Positions 38,801-49,900 of a stretch of 64,000 nt of DNA are shown here, piece by piece (position 1 is the stretch's first letter; each line of letters starts with the position of its first letter). The translations under genes were made by a program, and so were the position numbers. Location of the stretch: assembly GCF_910596095.1 (NCBI RefSeq), contig NC_056538.1:32434094-32498093 (forward strand), in the 5' to 3' direction. The notes below the pieces were generated by a model that saw only the letters and a list, made by a program, of their open reading frames with translations, had not been told where the DNA came from and ran no database searches. Source of the stretch: Thunnus maccoyii. Taxonomy: Eukaryota; Chordata; Actinopteri; Scombriformes; Scombridae.

Positions 38801-41245
38801 TCAAGTACCATTATTCAATTCAATTTATACAGCGTCAAATCACAACAAAAGTCATCTCAGGGCACTTTTCAAATAGAGCGGGTCTAGACCGTACTCTTAG
38901 ATTTACAGAGACCCAACATTTCCCCCATGAGCACCTTTAACAGGAAGAAACCTCAAGCAGAACTGGAATTTGTGTAGCACCTTTCATACAAAAAATGCAG
39001 CTCAGTGCTTTACAACAAAAGAAATTACATGCACCAAGTGCTTCACATAAAAAAAGACATAAAAACATATAAATGTACATAAAATGGAAGATAAAACCCA
39101 CTTGATAATATTACTAAGCAAGATAAGATACAATGAAGTGAAAATACAATTAATGGAAAAGTTGGCCATGAATGAATAAAAAGCATGCTCAGATAAGCAA
39201 ACTAAAGAAGATACATTCCTCTACAAATCTTAAACAATCATGTCAGAGAATATTTTACATCTTTGCTGACCATTCTCTAATGCTGCAGTACGTTTCTGGA
39301 TAATTGGAGGTAATTTACTTCCAGTCCAAGCAGCCACTGCTTTCCACTTATTTATGGAACAGTGTTACAGTTAATTATCAGTCTCTTGAGTTGTGAAATT
39401 CATCACAGAGAGCATCAAGTGTGCATGTTACATCATCAGTGTGTTGTAATGCCGTTTAAATTCAGACTAATTTAACTAGTTCCAAGAGTCTGCTGATTGA
39501 TTTTTATATTGTGCTGAAATAATGGAGACCAATGGAAAAATCATTCATATCTCTAAAACACAGCAAATAGAACTGTGATCTAATATGTTTTGTTAAATGG
39601 GCTAAAAGATATAAAACCATTGTGCATTTCTGCCTAAAAATTAACTTAACGGAAGTCATTTGAATTATGATATATTGGCATTTTCAATTAAAAATACCAT
39701 AACCATCACATAAATACATCATATATCGGTGTGGTGATTATGGTATTTTTGATTTTCACTGATCAGTTGTCCCAAACAGCTGCTCTTGATTGCGGCTAAA
39801 ACAAGACAACTGTTCACACCAGCAACAGTTTCTCATGTTTACCAGCCGTGACAGTCTGTAATGTTTAACATCAAGACAAACCTAAAAGACCTGAACGCAT
39901 ACAAAAACACGCTTGCACTCTCTCAGCTTCAATATGTCACCGTCTGTGGACACAAAAGTTACAAAACAGCCATCAGATTTAGATCTATAGTATCTCATTA
40001 AGTGGGAATAATTTATGGTTTAGACTAGAAAGATGGTTTTAGTTGCATAGTGTAGCTTTAAACACAGATTTTTCCATTCACTGCCAATAAAAAAACATTT
40101 TAAAGCAGCGTTAATTTAGTCAAAAGTTATCAAAATTGTAATCCAATATAAGAAGAGTGTGTGCACTATTTTCTCTCAGGTGTCTAGGGACAGTCGCTAA
40201 GAGGTTGCAATCACCACGGCGACAACAATGCCAAACTGACATGTCGGACCATGGCGATGACGTCACCATGACAACCCTGCCATCCATGTACGACAACCAG
40301 GCCTTTCAGTTGGAACCGGTGAGGGATGACGACTCTGCACATCGTGTAACCACGGAGACGATGATTTCGTCCGTGACCTCGTCTCCCCCCGCAAAACCTC
40401 AGAGAAGCTTCCGGCACAAACGAGAGGAGGAGCGGGAGACCACTGCTTATCTGGAGGGAGGTGACCACATGAAGGAGGAGGAGAAAAGGTTGGAGGTGGA
40501 GGAGGAGGAGGAAAAGAATAAAGGGTGTGATGGGGAGGCAGAGGAAGAGGAGGGAGGTTTCTATCTATTAGAAGAAGATAGAGGGAGTGAAACCGAAACA
40601 GATGAGGACAAGTGTAGTGACGACGGAGAGGAGAAAGATGGGAGAAAAGAGAACAGGGAGGAAAAGAAGGAATGGAGAAGGGAGGAAGAGGTGGAGGAGG
40701 CAGGTGAGCAGGTGAACAGGAGCAATGAGAATGAAGAGGAGAGGAGAAGCAGTGAGGAGGAGGCAGCCACAGGTAACAAGGAGAAACGGAGAGATGAGAA
40801 GATGAGGGAGGAAGGATGGAGGGGGGAGGAGGAGGAGGGAGGAGATGATGGAGAAAAGAAGAGAAGTGAGGAAGATGAAGAGACAGACATTAGCAGAGAC
40901 GATGAGGCGGGCAGGAAGAACCAAGAGGACACGATGAAGAACGGTATCAAAGGAGGAGGAGGAGGAGGAGAACCATCATCCTCGCTGCCTCGCCCGGGCC
41001 GTAGAAGCCGCGTCATTCGCCTCTATCAGTACAACGAGGACGGCCAGCGGTATTGCCACCTTCCAGACCCCGCCCCCAGTGACACAGGCCCCGCCCCCAG
41101 GCTCAAACAACGCACCCTCTCTCTGACACGCCTCAACGCCATCATGGCCGCCGCCTCGGCTGGGCCGCTGGACGCTTCTCAAAATAAAAGAGAAACGGAA
41201 GGGGAGGAGAGAGAGGAGAGGCCACACTTCCACATGGAGATATAA
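35818..41245 (+). CDS. Unrecognised single-pass Ig-domain membrane protein with acidic cytoplasmic tail
   Basis: Three coding exons with matching phases: 35818-35980 (exon opens at 35811), 37498-37903 and 40180-41245, total 544 aa. Residues 1-18 look like a signal peptide (WLTFTAFLAGSA). One Ig-like domain spans about 28-120: Cys48, Trp60 and Cys102 in GGFYYC, with an N-glycosylation sequon at Asn91. A furin-type motif (RFRR, 142-145) lies just before a transmembrane helix at about 161-183 (FAAAVAASVLLTFVLGFSAG). The tail is roughly 360 residues: a Tyr-containing segment (SMYDNQAFQL), a very Glu-rich stretch (about 275-455), and a non-repetitive C-terminus with RVIRLYQYNEDGQRYCHLPD and KQRTLSLTRLNAIMAAA. 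Location implies a cell-surface adhesion or receptor role (inference). I do not recognise the gene, and an upstream untranslated exon is likely. Confidence 0.8.
36342..36800. repeat. Dispersed repeat in intron 1 of the Ig-domain gene
   Basis: Begins CATAGACTGTAAAAAATATGG and continues with TGACGTCACCCATTGGTTTC, a sequence I associate with abundant fish repeats. A short piece near its end (CTAGAAGAGCCGCATGATT) also occurs at 5132. No coding capacity. Confidence 0.6.
38048..38536. mobile_element. MITE in intron 2 of the Ig-domain gene
   Basis: Ends are ACGGTGGCCCTGAAGTGCAC and its reverse complement; inner blocks (GAGCGTCC..., AGGAAGGAGGCGCTG...) are also mirrored. It is flanked by an 8-base duplication with one mismatch (AAAGAAGT / AAAGAAGC), consistent with hAT-type integration. 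Confidence 0.85.
38812..38975 (-). repeat. LINE/SINE 3' tail, antisense
   Basis: Reverse complement of a typical fish L2-type 3' end: AATTCAATTCAATTTATACAGCG, GGGCACTTTTCAAATAGAGC, GGGTCTAGACCGTACTCT, AGAGACCCAACATT. Followed by further low-copy repeat-like sequence to about 39070. Confidence 0.65.
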
Positions 41246-43798
41246 TGCATCAGAGGGTGGACAAAATAATGAAAACATTATGTCAGCTGATCCAGTGGTT
41301 TTGATGATTGTAGCCCAACAAGTGTAAATTATTAAATATTCCCTCAACAAATGTATTAAGACATAAAAATACTCTGCTTGGAACAGTAATGAATGTCTGA
41401 TATGGTTTCTCAACCAATTAAAGTATAATTATCATATTAAAATCCTTAAAATAGCATCTACTCTTTCTACCTCGTTAAAAATATGCAAATATATTTCATT
41501 TCAGTTTAACAGCTGGATACCAGATGTCTCCTCAGTGTTTGTGCACTGGAGACTTCTATTATTATTATTATAGACTAGATAATTAACGATTTTAACTTGC
41601 AGAGACTCGTTAAAGTTTTCATGTAGCACTACCAGCAGGTCAAGAATATGTTATCTAATGGCTTTGTGAACTCCTTGACTTTAATTCTAGGTTCACATTT
41701 GTGTTTTTGAGTGAAAATGTCTCAACAAATACCGGATGGATTGTAATGAAATTTGTTAAAACACATCCATGTTCCCCTCAGGATGAATTATAATAACTTG
41801 ATTGATCCCCTGACTTTTCAAATTTACTTTTACATTTTTAAATGACCTGCAACACTAACGAGCCTCAGGTGTTAGCATGCTAGCACACTGAGCATTTAGA
41901 TTAAACGGAGCCACCAGCATATCTGCAGACTTCACTACTTTTGGACATTTTTAAGACTTGATTATTAGCTGATAAATAGCCAATATCAAGCTCAAACAAC
42001 CTCTTTCGCAGACTTTATGCTCTTAAATTTTTTTTGCCTCATTGCAGACAGACCTCTACTGATTTACACACCCATAACACAGAGACAGCACAGCGTGAAA
42101 CGTGTAGGAAAGAACTTCAAAAGGCAATTATTGCTTTTCATTTATTGCCTATTTTTTTACAACCTAACTTTGTGGAAAGGAGAAGGGGAACAACAGGTTA
42201 TGGAGAGTCTCTTGGGAGCACTTTGCTTGTGTCAGTAGCTCAGCTTTGTCTCTCAGGGAGTGATGCCCAAATTAGGAAATGTGCGTCATGTAGCAGGTGG
42301 ATGTGACTCCCCTCGTTGAGACCTGCTGATAGACGCAACAGCGGAGCAGAGGAGAGACACTGAGATAGTGATGTAACGAACTTGCACGCTGGTATTTCAC
42401 TTTTTTTTTTTCTTCCCGAAAACAAATAATTTTAAAATATTTGTATGAAACAAATATTCGTAAGAAAAAAATCCACTATTTGTGCTTTGTCAAATAATGC
42501 ATTTGTATTCGGGCACACCCCCTACTACAAAATCAGAAAATATCAGCACATCATGACAAAATATTAAGTTGATCATCATGATAGAGGACAGGAGGTGGTT
42601 TTGTGTCTGACATAAACACGCATTTATATAAAACTATCTTAGTGAGGACATTCATTGACATAATGCATTTCCTAGCCCCTAACCCCAACCCTAAACCAAA
42701 TTCTAACCTTGACCCTAAAACAGCCCTTTGAAGGTGTGTCAGAAAGTGAGGACCGGGCCAAAATGTCCAGGTCTAAAACTCAAATTGGTTCTCATGATAG
42801 ACATACAAGTACACAAACACACACAGTCGTGTTTCCATCACTTCAGAGGACATTACTCTGACTTACATTAATTTCCTGTAGACTTCCCTGTCCATAACCA
42901 TTAAACCAGCCTTACCATTAAACCAAGTCATCACCCTAAAATGAATGATTTGTTATGGGGACTTGCTTTTTGTGCCCAAAAGGGAGGCGATACCTCACAT
43001 TTATGTCCATACATAAGGAATACCTGGTACACACACAACTCACTCTCTCTCACTCTCTCTCTCTCACACACACAAACAAGTATTGAACAGCAAAGGCACT
43101 CCCACATATCTCTCTTCCTCTATATCCACTCCAAACCTTCCCAAACACCCATATTTACATTAGATCTTTAGTCCTCTCGGTGTGGGAGAAGATCTTTCTG
43201 CAAACCAGGGGGAAATATGTACTGTATATCTGGATCCAAGGCTAAAAGAGCTCCAGACCGGCTGGGTTAATGAGTAATTCACAAAACATTTAAATGCTAA
43301 AAATAGGTCATAAATGTGTGAGAAGTTAAATGCAGTCACTCTACCTTGTTGATTGCAGACGCCCAGTTTGAACCATCTGTGTCACAGGATTGATTATCTA
43401 CAACTGACACAGTAAATTTAGTCTTCAAGGTGCCCAGTTACTGCAGTACAAACTACTGCGATGCATGTGTGTGTACAGTCGTGTGTCTGGTGAATGAAAC
43501 CTGCAGCTCATCATACTTCCATTTCCTTTTTATTATTGTGAAACATTTATAAACAATACTCAAAATGGGGGGAGGGGTGGGGGGGGGGAAATGATCAAGA
43601 AAACATAAATTCCACAGCTCATCTCTCAGTTATTTGTTTTCTTATTTTAAGAACTTTTTTTTTTCTCCAAATGAATATAGAAAGTCTACTCAGGGAGGAG
43701 AGAAAGGCCTCTTGACCTTTGGCTGACGATGCACAGAGACGATCTCTGATGGGATGCAAGTGTGCCCAGAGTCCACAGTGATGATTCTGTAGTCCATA

Positions 43799-43836
<38 letters not shown>

Positions 43837-43983
43837 CTGTTGCAGTCTGTCAAAGTGTTGGTGAGCAGTTTTTCCTTTTTTTCTTAAACGATATAGAAAT
43901 TCCTCCTGTGTTTGTGGTTTTTTGTTTTCTCTCCCTCTTTCTCCTCTTTGGGGTTGTGACGTCGTCGTCGTCGTCGTCTGCTG
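41246..43983. other. Convergent intergenic region and 3' UTRs
   Basis: Lies between the ends of the Ig-domain gene and dcun1d5. ATTAAA at 41417 is a possible polyadenylation signal for the former; a minus-strand AATAAA (TTTATT on plus, about 43529) fits dcun1d5. It also holds a CCCGAATACAAATAC-family repeat (42240-42524), a CT-rich tract (43040-43075) and a (TG)n tract (43801-43834). No gene seen. Confidence 0.5.
42240..42524 (-). mobile_element. CCCGAATACAAATAC-family repeat, copy 1
   Basis: Reverse-oriented partial copy of the element complete at 63265-63607. It shares TACAAATATTCGT, the CAGGTCTCAACGAGGGGAGTCACATCC block and the CCCGAATACAAATGC end. Confidence 0.8.
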
Positions 43984-46900
43984 CTACAACGCCGGCCAAG
44001 ATTTCTGCCATTCCACAAACTCGTCTAGCAGCACTGGCCCTGCACACAAAACAACAAGGCAATAATTAATGTTCATATACACCTGCACTTTCTGATGTAG
44101 ATGACCAATCTGAGATATCATGTAGCACAGAGCAACTTCAAGAATAAAAAAAAAAAGTATGTCATGTAACTAAATAATAATAAAATCAGTTTTATCATAA
44201 TTAGTGATCATGTACTACTGATCACTAATTATGATAAAGGTGATTTATCCCTGATTGTCACATCTCTGTACAGTGAAATCAAAATTATTTCCCTGTTGTA
44301 AGTAACACGTTGTCAATCCTTCACAATTACTAATAAACCAGTCTTAATATGAATGTAGATCAGTGCATCTACAGAATTATTTGGGAACGTTGTGACATTT
44401 GGGGGGGAAAAAAAAAACAAAAAAAAACATTGCATTTTTGTTTAATAAATTACAAAACAATACCAACAATTCAGATAAATACGGAAGTCCTGAAAGGCAA
44501 GCGAGAAAAAAAAGAATTTCTAGAGATCCAATTTCTAAGTCTGATCTTAATTCTTTTCTCTCTTGTGTTCAAGAGTTAAGGACAAATGAAAAAAAAAAGT
44601 TTTTTTTTCCACCCGTGAAAATAGGTGAATTTTTTTTTTGCCAGGATCATTTTTCTAAAAAAAAATTTTTCCATGTGTAAAAGTAGCAGGTGAATTTTTT
44701 TTTCTGGTGTTCTCTGTTGTAATACTCATTTCGGCCACAAGAGGGCAAAGTTTTGGTTTTTCTTCCTACATCATCTGTGAAAGTAGCAGGTGTTTGTTGT
44801 TGTAATACTCATTTCAGCCACAAGTGCACCACTACCCCATGTTCTAAATAGAACTGAAAGCATTCATGTTTTCCTCCAGGTGAGTTTTAATAGCTCCATA
44901 CCCTCTAAACACAAGGTACATATATTGTGTATTAGCAAGTTATGTAACATTACTGTCGCTAATCTGCCGTTAGCGTTAGCTATACTGATGTTTACCGTTA
45001 GCCCGCTTGTGGCCGAAATGAGTATTACAACAAACACTTAGAAAAGTCCTGACCAAAAAAAAAAAAAAAATTTCATCTGCTACTTTCACACATGGAAATT
45101 TTTTTTTTTTTTTTTTTAGAAAAATGATCCTTGATGATCCTTTTTTTTTTTTTTTTTTTAAATTTGTCCTTAACTCTTGAACACAAGAGAGAAAAGAATT
45201 AAGATCAGACTTAGAAATTGGATTTCCAGAAATTTTTTTCCTTGCTTGCCTTTCAGGGCTTCCGTGGATAAATATATTACTGTTGTTTAACAGGCACTAC
45301 AGCCTCAATCACACCAGCATGTATGTAAACAAAATTAACAAAATTATCTAAAAGATCAAAGTTGAGGCAGAAGCAGAGTGAATTTCTGCAGGACTTTCAC
45401 ATAAAGTTAAACTTCAGTGAACTCTGATTTGCACAGTTGACCAGTTGCCAACTGCTGTGGCAGTGTTGACCTTTGAGGGATTGGAGAAATCCAGAGAGTT
45501 CATATCATATTGCAACATCCAGTTTCATATAACCCTTAATCCACTGAATGGGAGCCAGCAGCAATATGAGATTTCCTCTCTGTATCCATGACTGAAAACA
45601 GCACCGTCACAACCATGAGGGTGTAAAATACAGGATCATAACAGTAACTGTGTTTACATTCTTTCATTTACTTTGAGTACAGAGCCTTGATTATGTGCAT
45701 CTGTATTTACATTTGCTCTTTTTAATCAAATATCTTGGAACTGTTGTACAATCCTGTTTGTGTTTCCACTGCATCTGAGGAATTAGATCATGCAAATTAG
45801 AACCATGATGAATTAAAAAATGATGGCAGTGTTTGAAACACAGATTCAAACAAATTTTTTGTTGTATTTTACTGTTACATGATTCTGATGTTTGTGTTAA
45901 TGAATGAATTATTGTTATGTTATTTATTTCTGCTTTAGAACGTAACTACCATGAAACAGAATAGAGTTTTATTTCTCTCATTCACTGGCTTTGTTCTCTC
46001 TACCGCCGCTCCCTCTCTTCATTCACTCTGTAGCTCGCTCAACCACAGCCGCTCTCTGATCAACAAAACCTAACTTTTAACAAAGATAAACGTTGTACCC
46101 TCATCCTAACACATACTACAGAGTATTTCTTTGTTTTATGAATGAAGCGGTACACAAGTTGAAGCAGCTGTGGTGTCTGTTTGACCAATCAGCGACGGTC
46201 ATATCCACAAACCCATCCCCAAAGTTCCTGAACTTTTGGAAAGTAGAAAGAAAAGAAGACACGACGTAACCCCTTCATGAACAAGTACAAATCCAGCTGA
46301 AATCACCAGTCTATTCACCTATTTTACCAGGAGGTGTTAATTTTCTTTTAGGTCTGTAGTCTGCTGGTCGATTAGTTGGTCGATATGCTCTCGTCCGACT
46401 AAATTCTCATTGGTCGAATAATCTCTGTGTTACCTTCATAAGGAGAAAACTGCTTCATCAACAGCCTTCCAGGATTAGTCCATTATTTCCTGCGGTCGGA
46501 AGGACAGACTAACAAAGTGTATTCAAAACACCCCCGTTGTTTTCAGAACTTTGAACTTGCCCAACCTAACGGAGACTGCTGCGTCTAACTGTACTCAACG
46601 TTTCCTGAATCAGTGTTTCTTCTTTAATTATAACAACAAGAACTCCGCCAGGCCAAAAAAATATTTTTAATGTCAAAAATAACGCCAAATATCCATTCAT
46701 TTGGAAATCAATAGCGTTTCTCTGTGCAGCGCTGCTCCGGTACATGAGTCAACCTCTGTGTCGTTGCCATGGAAACTATTGGTAGCGTAACTCCATTAAG
46801 GAATACAGCATTGCGTAGTATGTTTGCGATGTATGATAGAGCGAGCGGCAGGAAAGTGACGGTGGATGCGAGCGGAGCAGAGGAAAAGGTTAGCGGTAAG

Positions 46901-49900
46901 TTGTCAGTCTGGCAGTAAATGTACAGCACAGACTACAGTGTGTCAGTTAATAAATGCTAAAAAGTCACGTCTGTTGTTTCCCCAAGTGCTGGAGAAATGA
47001 AGGAGGTTAGCTCCAAAGTTAGCAACAGAGGGTTAGCATAACCTGACCAAGATTTTCTTTGGTTGACTACAGCCCTATTATGTTTGCTGTGCCTCTTGTG
47101 CGAGCCGCTTGTATACTCACAAGCTCCGTCCTCATCGTAGTTACTGAGGTCTGTGTTGATGGTCCTGCTGAACTCCAGAACATTGTACCACTGGTCCTTA
47201 TTCATCCCCTTGTACTTGGACTGCTGTGGGAGAGACGAGACAGTGGAGAGAGCAATTACAAACTTGTTCTGCTGTTAAAGAAACATTCGATCCTTCAGTC
47301 ACATATAAAAGACAAGGATAATAAAGGATTTAACAGTACTGCTTATCTGTATTAATACTTAACGGTAATCTACCTTAAAGGACCAGTGTGTAGAATTTAG
47401 TGGAATCTAACAGAACAGACTTGGCAGAAATGGAATATAATATTCATAAGTATGTTTTAATTAGTGTATAATCACATAATATATTTAACAGCAGGAAAAC
47501 CATTGGACCACCACAGTCAGCTGTGTGAAGTTTATGTTAGTGTTTAAACCTTAATCTACGTAATGCTGAACAAATTAATCAATGACGTTCAACTGACAGC
47601 AACACCAAGCTAAATTTAAGATCCTCAGTACACATCCCTCTGCAGTCCTTATTCATGCTTTCATAAACAGCCAGAATCAATTATCACAGTGCACTTGTAC
47701 AGGCCAGAGAAAAAGGGATTTACCTCCAGGAACTGGTGGAAGACTGGGAAGAGAGGCCATGCTCTCCCCAGCAGCAAGGCCAGCATGGATTTAGCAGTAT
47801 CCATGTCCAAACTCCTCTGGTCCTTATCCTAAATGCACAAAGACAAAAATCAATGAGCAGGAGGTGAGATGACAGAACTGCTTCTCCACAGAGCTCTCAA
47901 GTGATATTTAACGTGACAGTTGTTGGAAAACAAGATTGCATAATTTATTGTATTTTTTATGCAGTCTCATGGGCTGTGAGTGGCTGCACCAGGTGACAAA
48001 CTCACAGTAAGAATAGAGAGAGGAAGAACAAATACATTTATCCGACATAGTTCTGACAAAAATAAAGCAGTCTGCTGCATTACTCAGCAAGCAAATGAAA
48101 TGCCACAAAATTTGTCTAATCAACTGAAACCAATAAATTCAGTGTGATAAAGCTTTTAAGGCCTAAAAAACCTGAAAATCCTTGTCGCCCGACCACATAA
48201 CACATCTGTTACTGGAGTCTTTACAGCTTACTGCCATATTCATGACCAGAAGAAGAATATAGAGATGTGAGAGAACTAACTGATGCTCAAAGAAATGACT
48301 GATGTGCATAAAAGCGGCAACTTTAGAAAGTCCTGAGTAACAAACTAAAATCCAACCAGGATTCAGATTCTGACAGACAGTAAACCTCCACTAATGAACG
48401 CGCTTCAATACCAGCTTTGATACGGACAGAATGAATGAGGACATGAAAGATGGAGGAGACAGAGACAAACTCAAGAGTTCGTTGAAGAAAACCAGCCAGC
48501 AAGCAGGTTAGCTTCAGAGTTACCATGGTAGCCATGCTTCACAGAGTCAGTTACCATGGTAACTGAGCCAGAGTTTAAGCTAGCTCTCTTTCTGGAACTG
48601 AAAACTCACAGAGTTTCCCTCATCTCAGGGTGAACAAACTCAGAGTTTTCACTTTCTGGAAAACACCCACGAATGTGTGCTTGCACCTATTTGATTGGCC
48701 GACGAAGCTCTTTGCAGGGATGAGAGTTGCGTTTGAGCAAAAGGTGATAAAAAGGTTAGACTTTTAAATAAACTAATTAACAAAAACCCCAAAACTCACC
48801 CTGGCGAAGTCAAAGGCGTATCTGTAGATGTTTTTGAAGACTACAGAGTCATTGAGTTCACTGCGCAGGTAATCCAGTTTGCTCTGTAACCTTTGTGTGC
48901 AGTCACACCTGCAGGAACACACACACACACACACACACAATTCAACAATGTTTCTTACACGTCTACTAACTTCTAAATGACAGAGAAGTCTGAGTGTAAG
49001 CAGACAAAGATAAATACAGCTTTCATGTGTGTTTGCTGTACTACTGTATGCAGTAATAGTTTATTTGTATAACACATATCATAAACAAAGTGCTAATAAA
49101 CTAAATGTGCATGATGAGAAGAAGAGAGAAGGGTTTCTTACTGTAATAACGTCATTCCCCTGAGCCACTCTTCTTTTGTGAAGAAACCCATATTTGCTGC
49201 TTCTAGGTGCCAGGCTAAAACTAACATGATAATCTGAAAGAAAGAGAGGCGACAAGTTCAATCTTTGATAACATTTAAAACCAACACTGGTGAATGTGCA
49301 CACGTTATCACCACACTGTGTTTCTCTCTGCACAATGTTTCTCTGGAGGGTAAAATCTTTCAGAGGCAGTTGAGTGCAAAAACACACAAGATCCAAAATA
49401 TATTTATCAAGCGTCTCATAATCACTCCGAGGGACACTTGGACCAAAAATACTCCGACATAAACTAACTTCCAGAGAGGAAGAGGAGGAGGAGGAGGAGG
49501 AGGAGGAGGAGGGCAGAGAGTTATCTCACCATATCATGTCAATCAGACATGTACAGTAAGATGATGTTGTTCACCGACAGTCTCAGTTTGAAACATTAGA
49601 CAGCAGTAAAACAGCATCACTTTATCTGGTTTAGGTTTTATGTGTTATGATGTCTCCTCACTGTTGCTGAGGAGATATCATATGTTCTCCTCTGCATCCT
49701 GCACAAAGCCAGGCTCAAAAAATTATTCTGTTTTAGTCAAAACGACATTTTAATAAATTAACTGATGCCATCAAGCATTCCCAAAACATCTCTCCATGTA
49801 CATAATCTCCTGGCAACACCTAACAGCTTAGGACACCTCTGGATTTCTCCTAAACATCAGCCAAGATGTGATTTCCTAAGTTAAGAAAACTGTCTTAAAA

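Noticed and set aside
40440..40960. GGAGGA-rich tract considered as a simple microsatellite only
   Set aside because: It lies in an open frame continuous with the Ig-protein tail and is flanked by non-repetitive coding sequence, so it is better read as coding low complexity.
40561..41016. Long Ser/Leu-rich minus-strand frames opposite the Ig-protein tail
   Set aside because: Antisense shadows of the Glu-rich GAG/GAA codon run; no splice or domain evidence.
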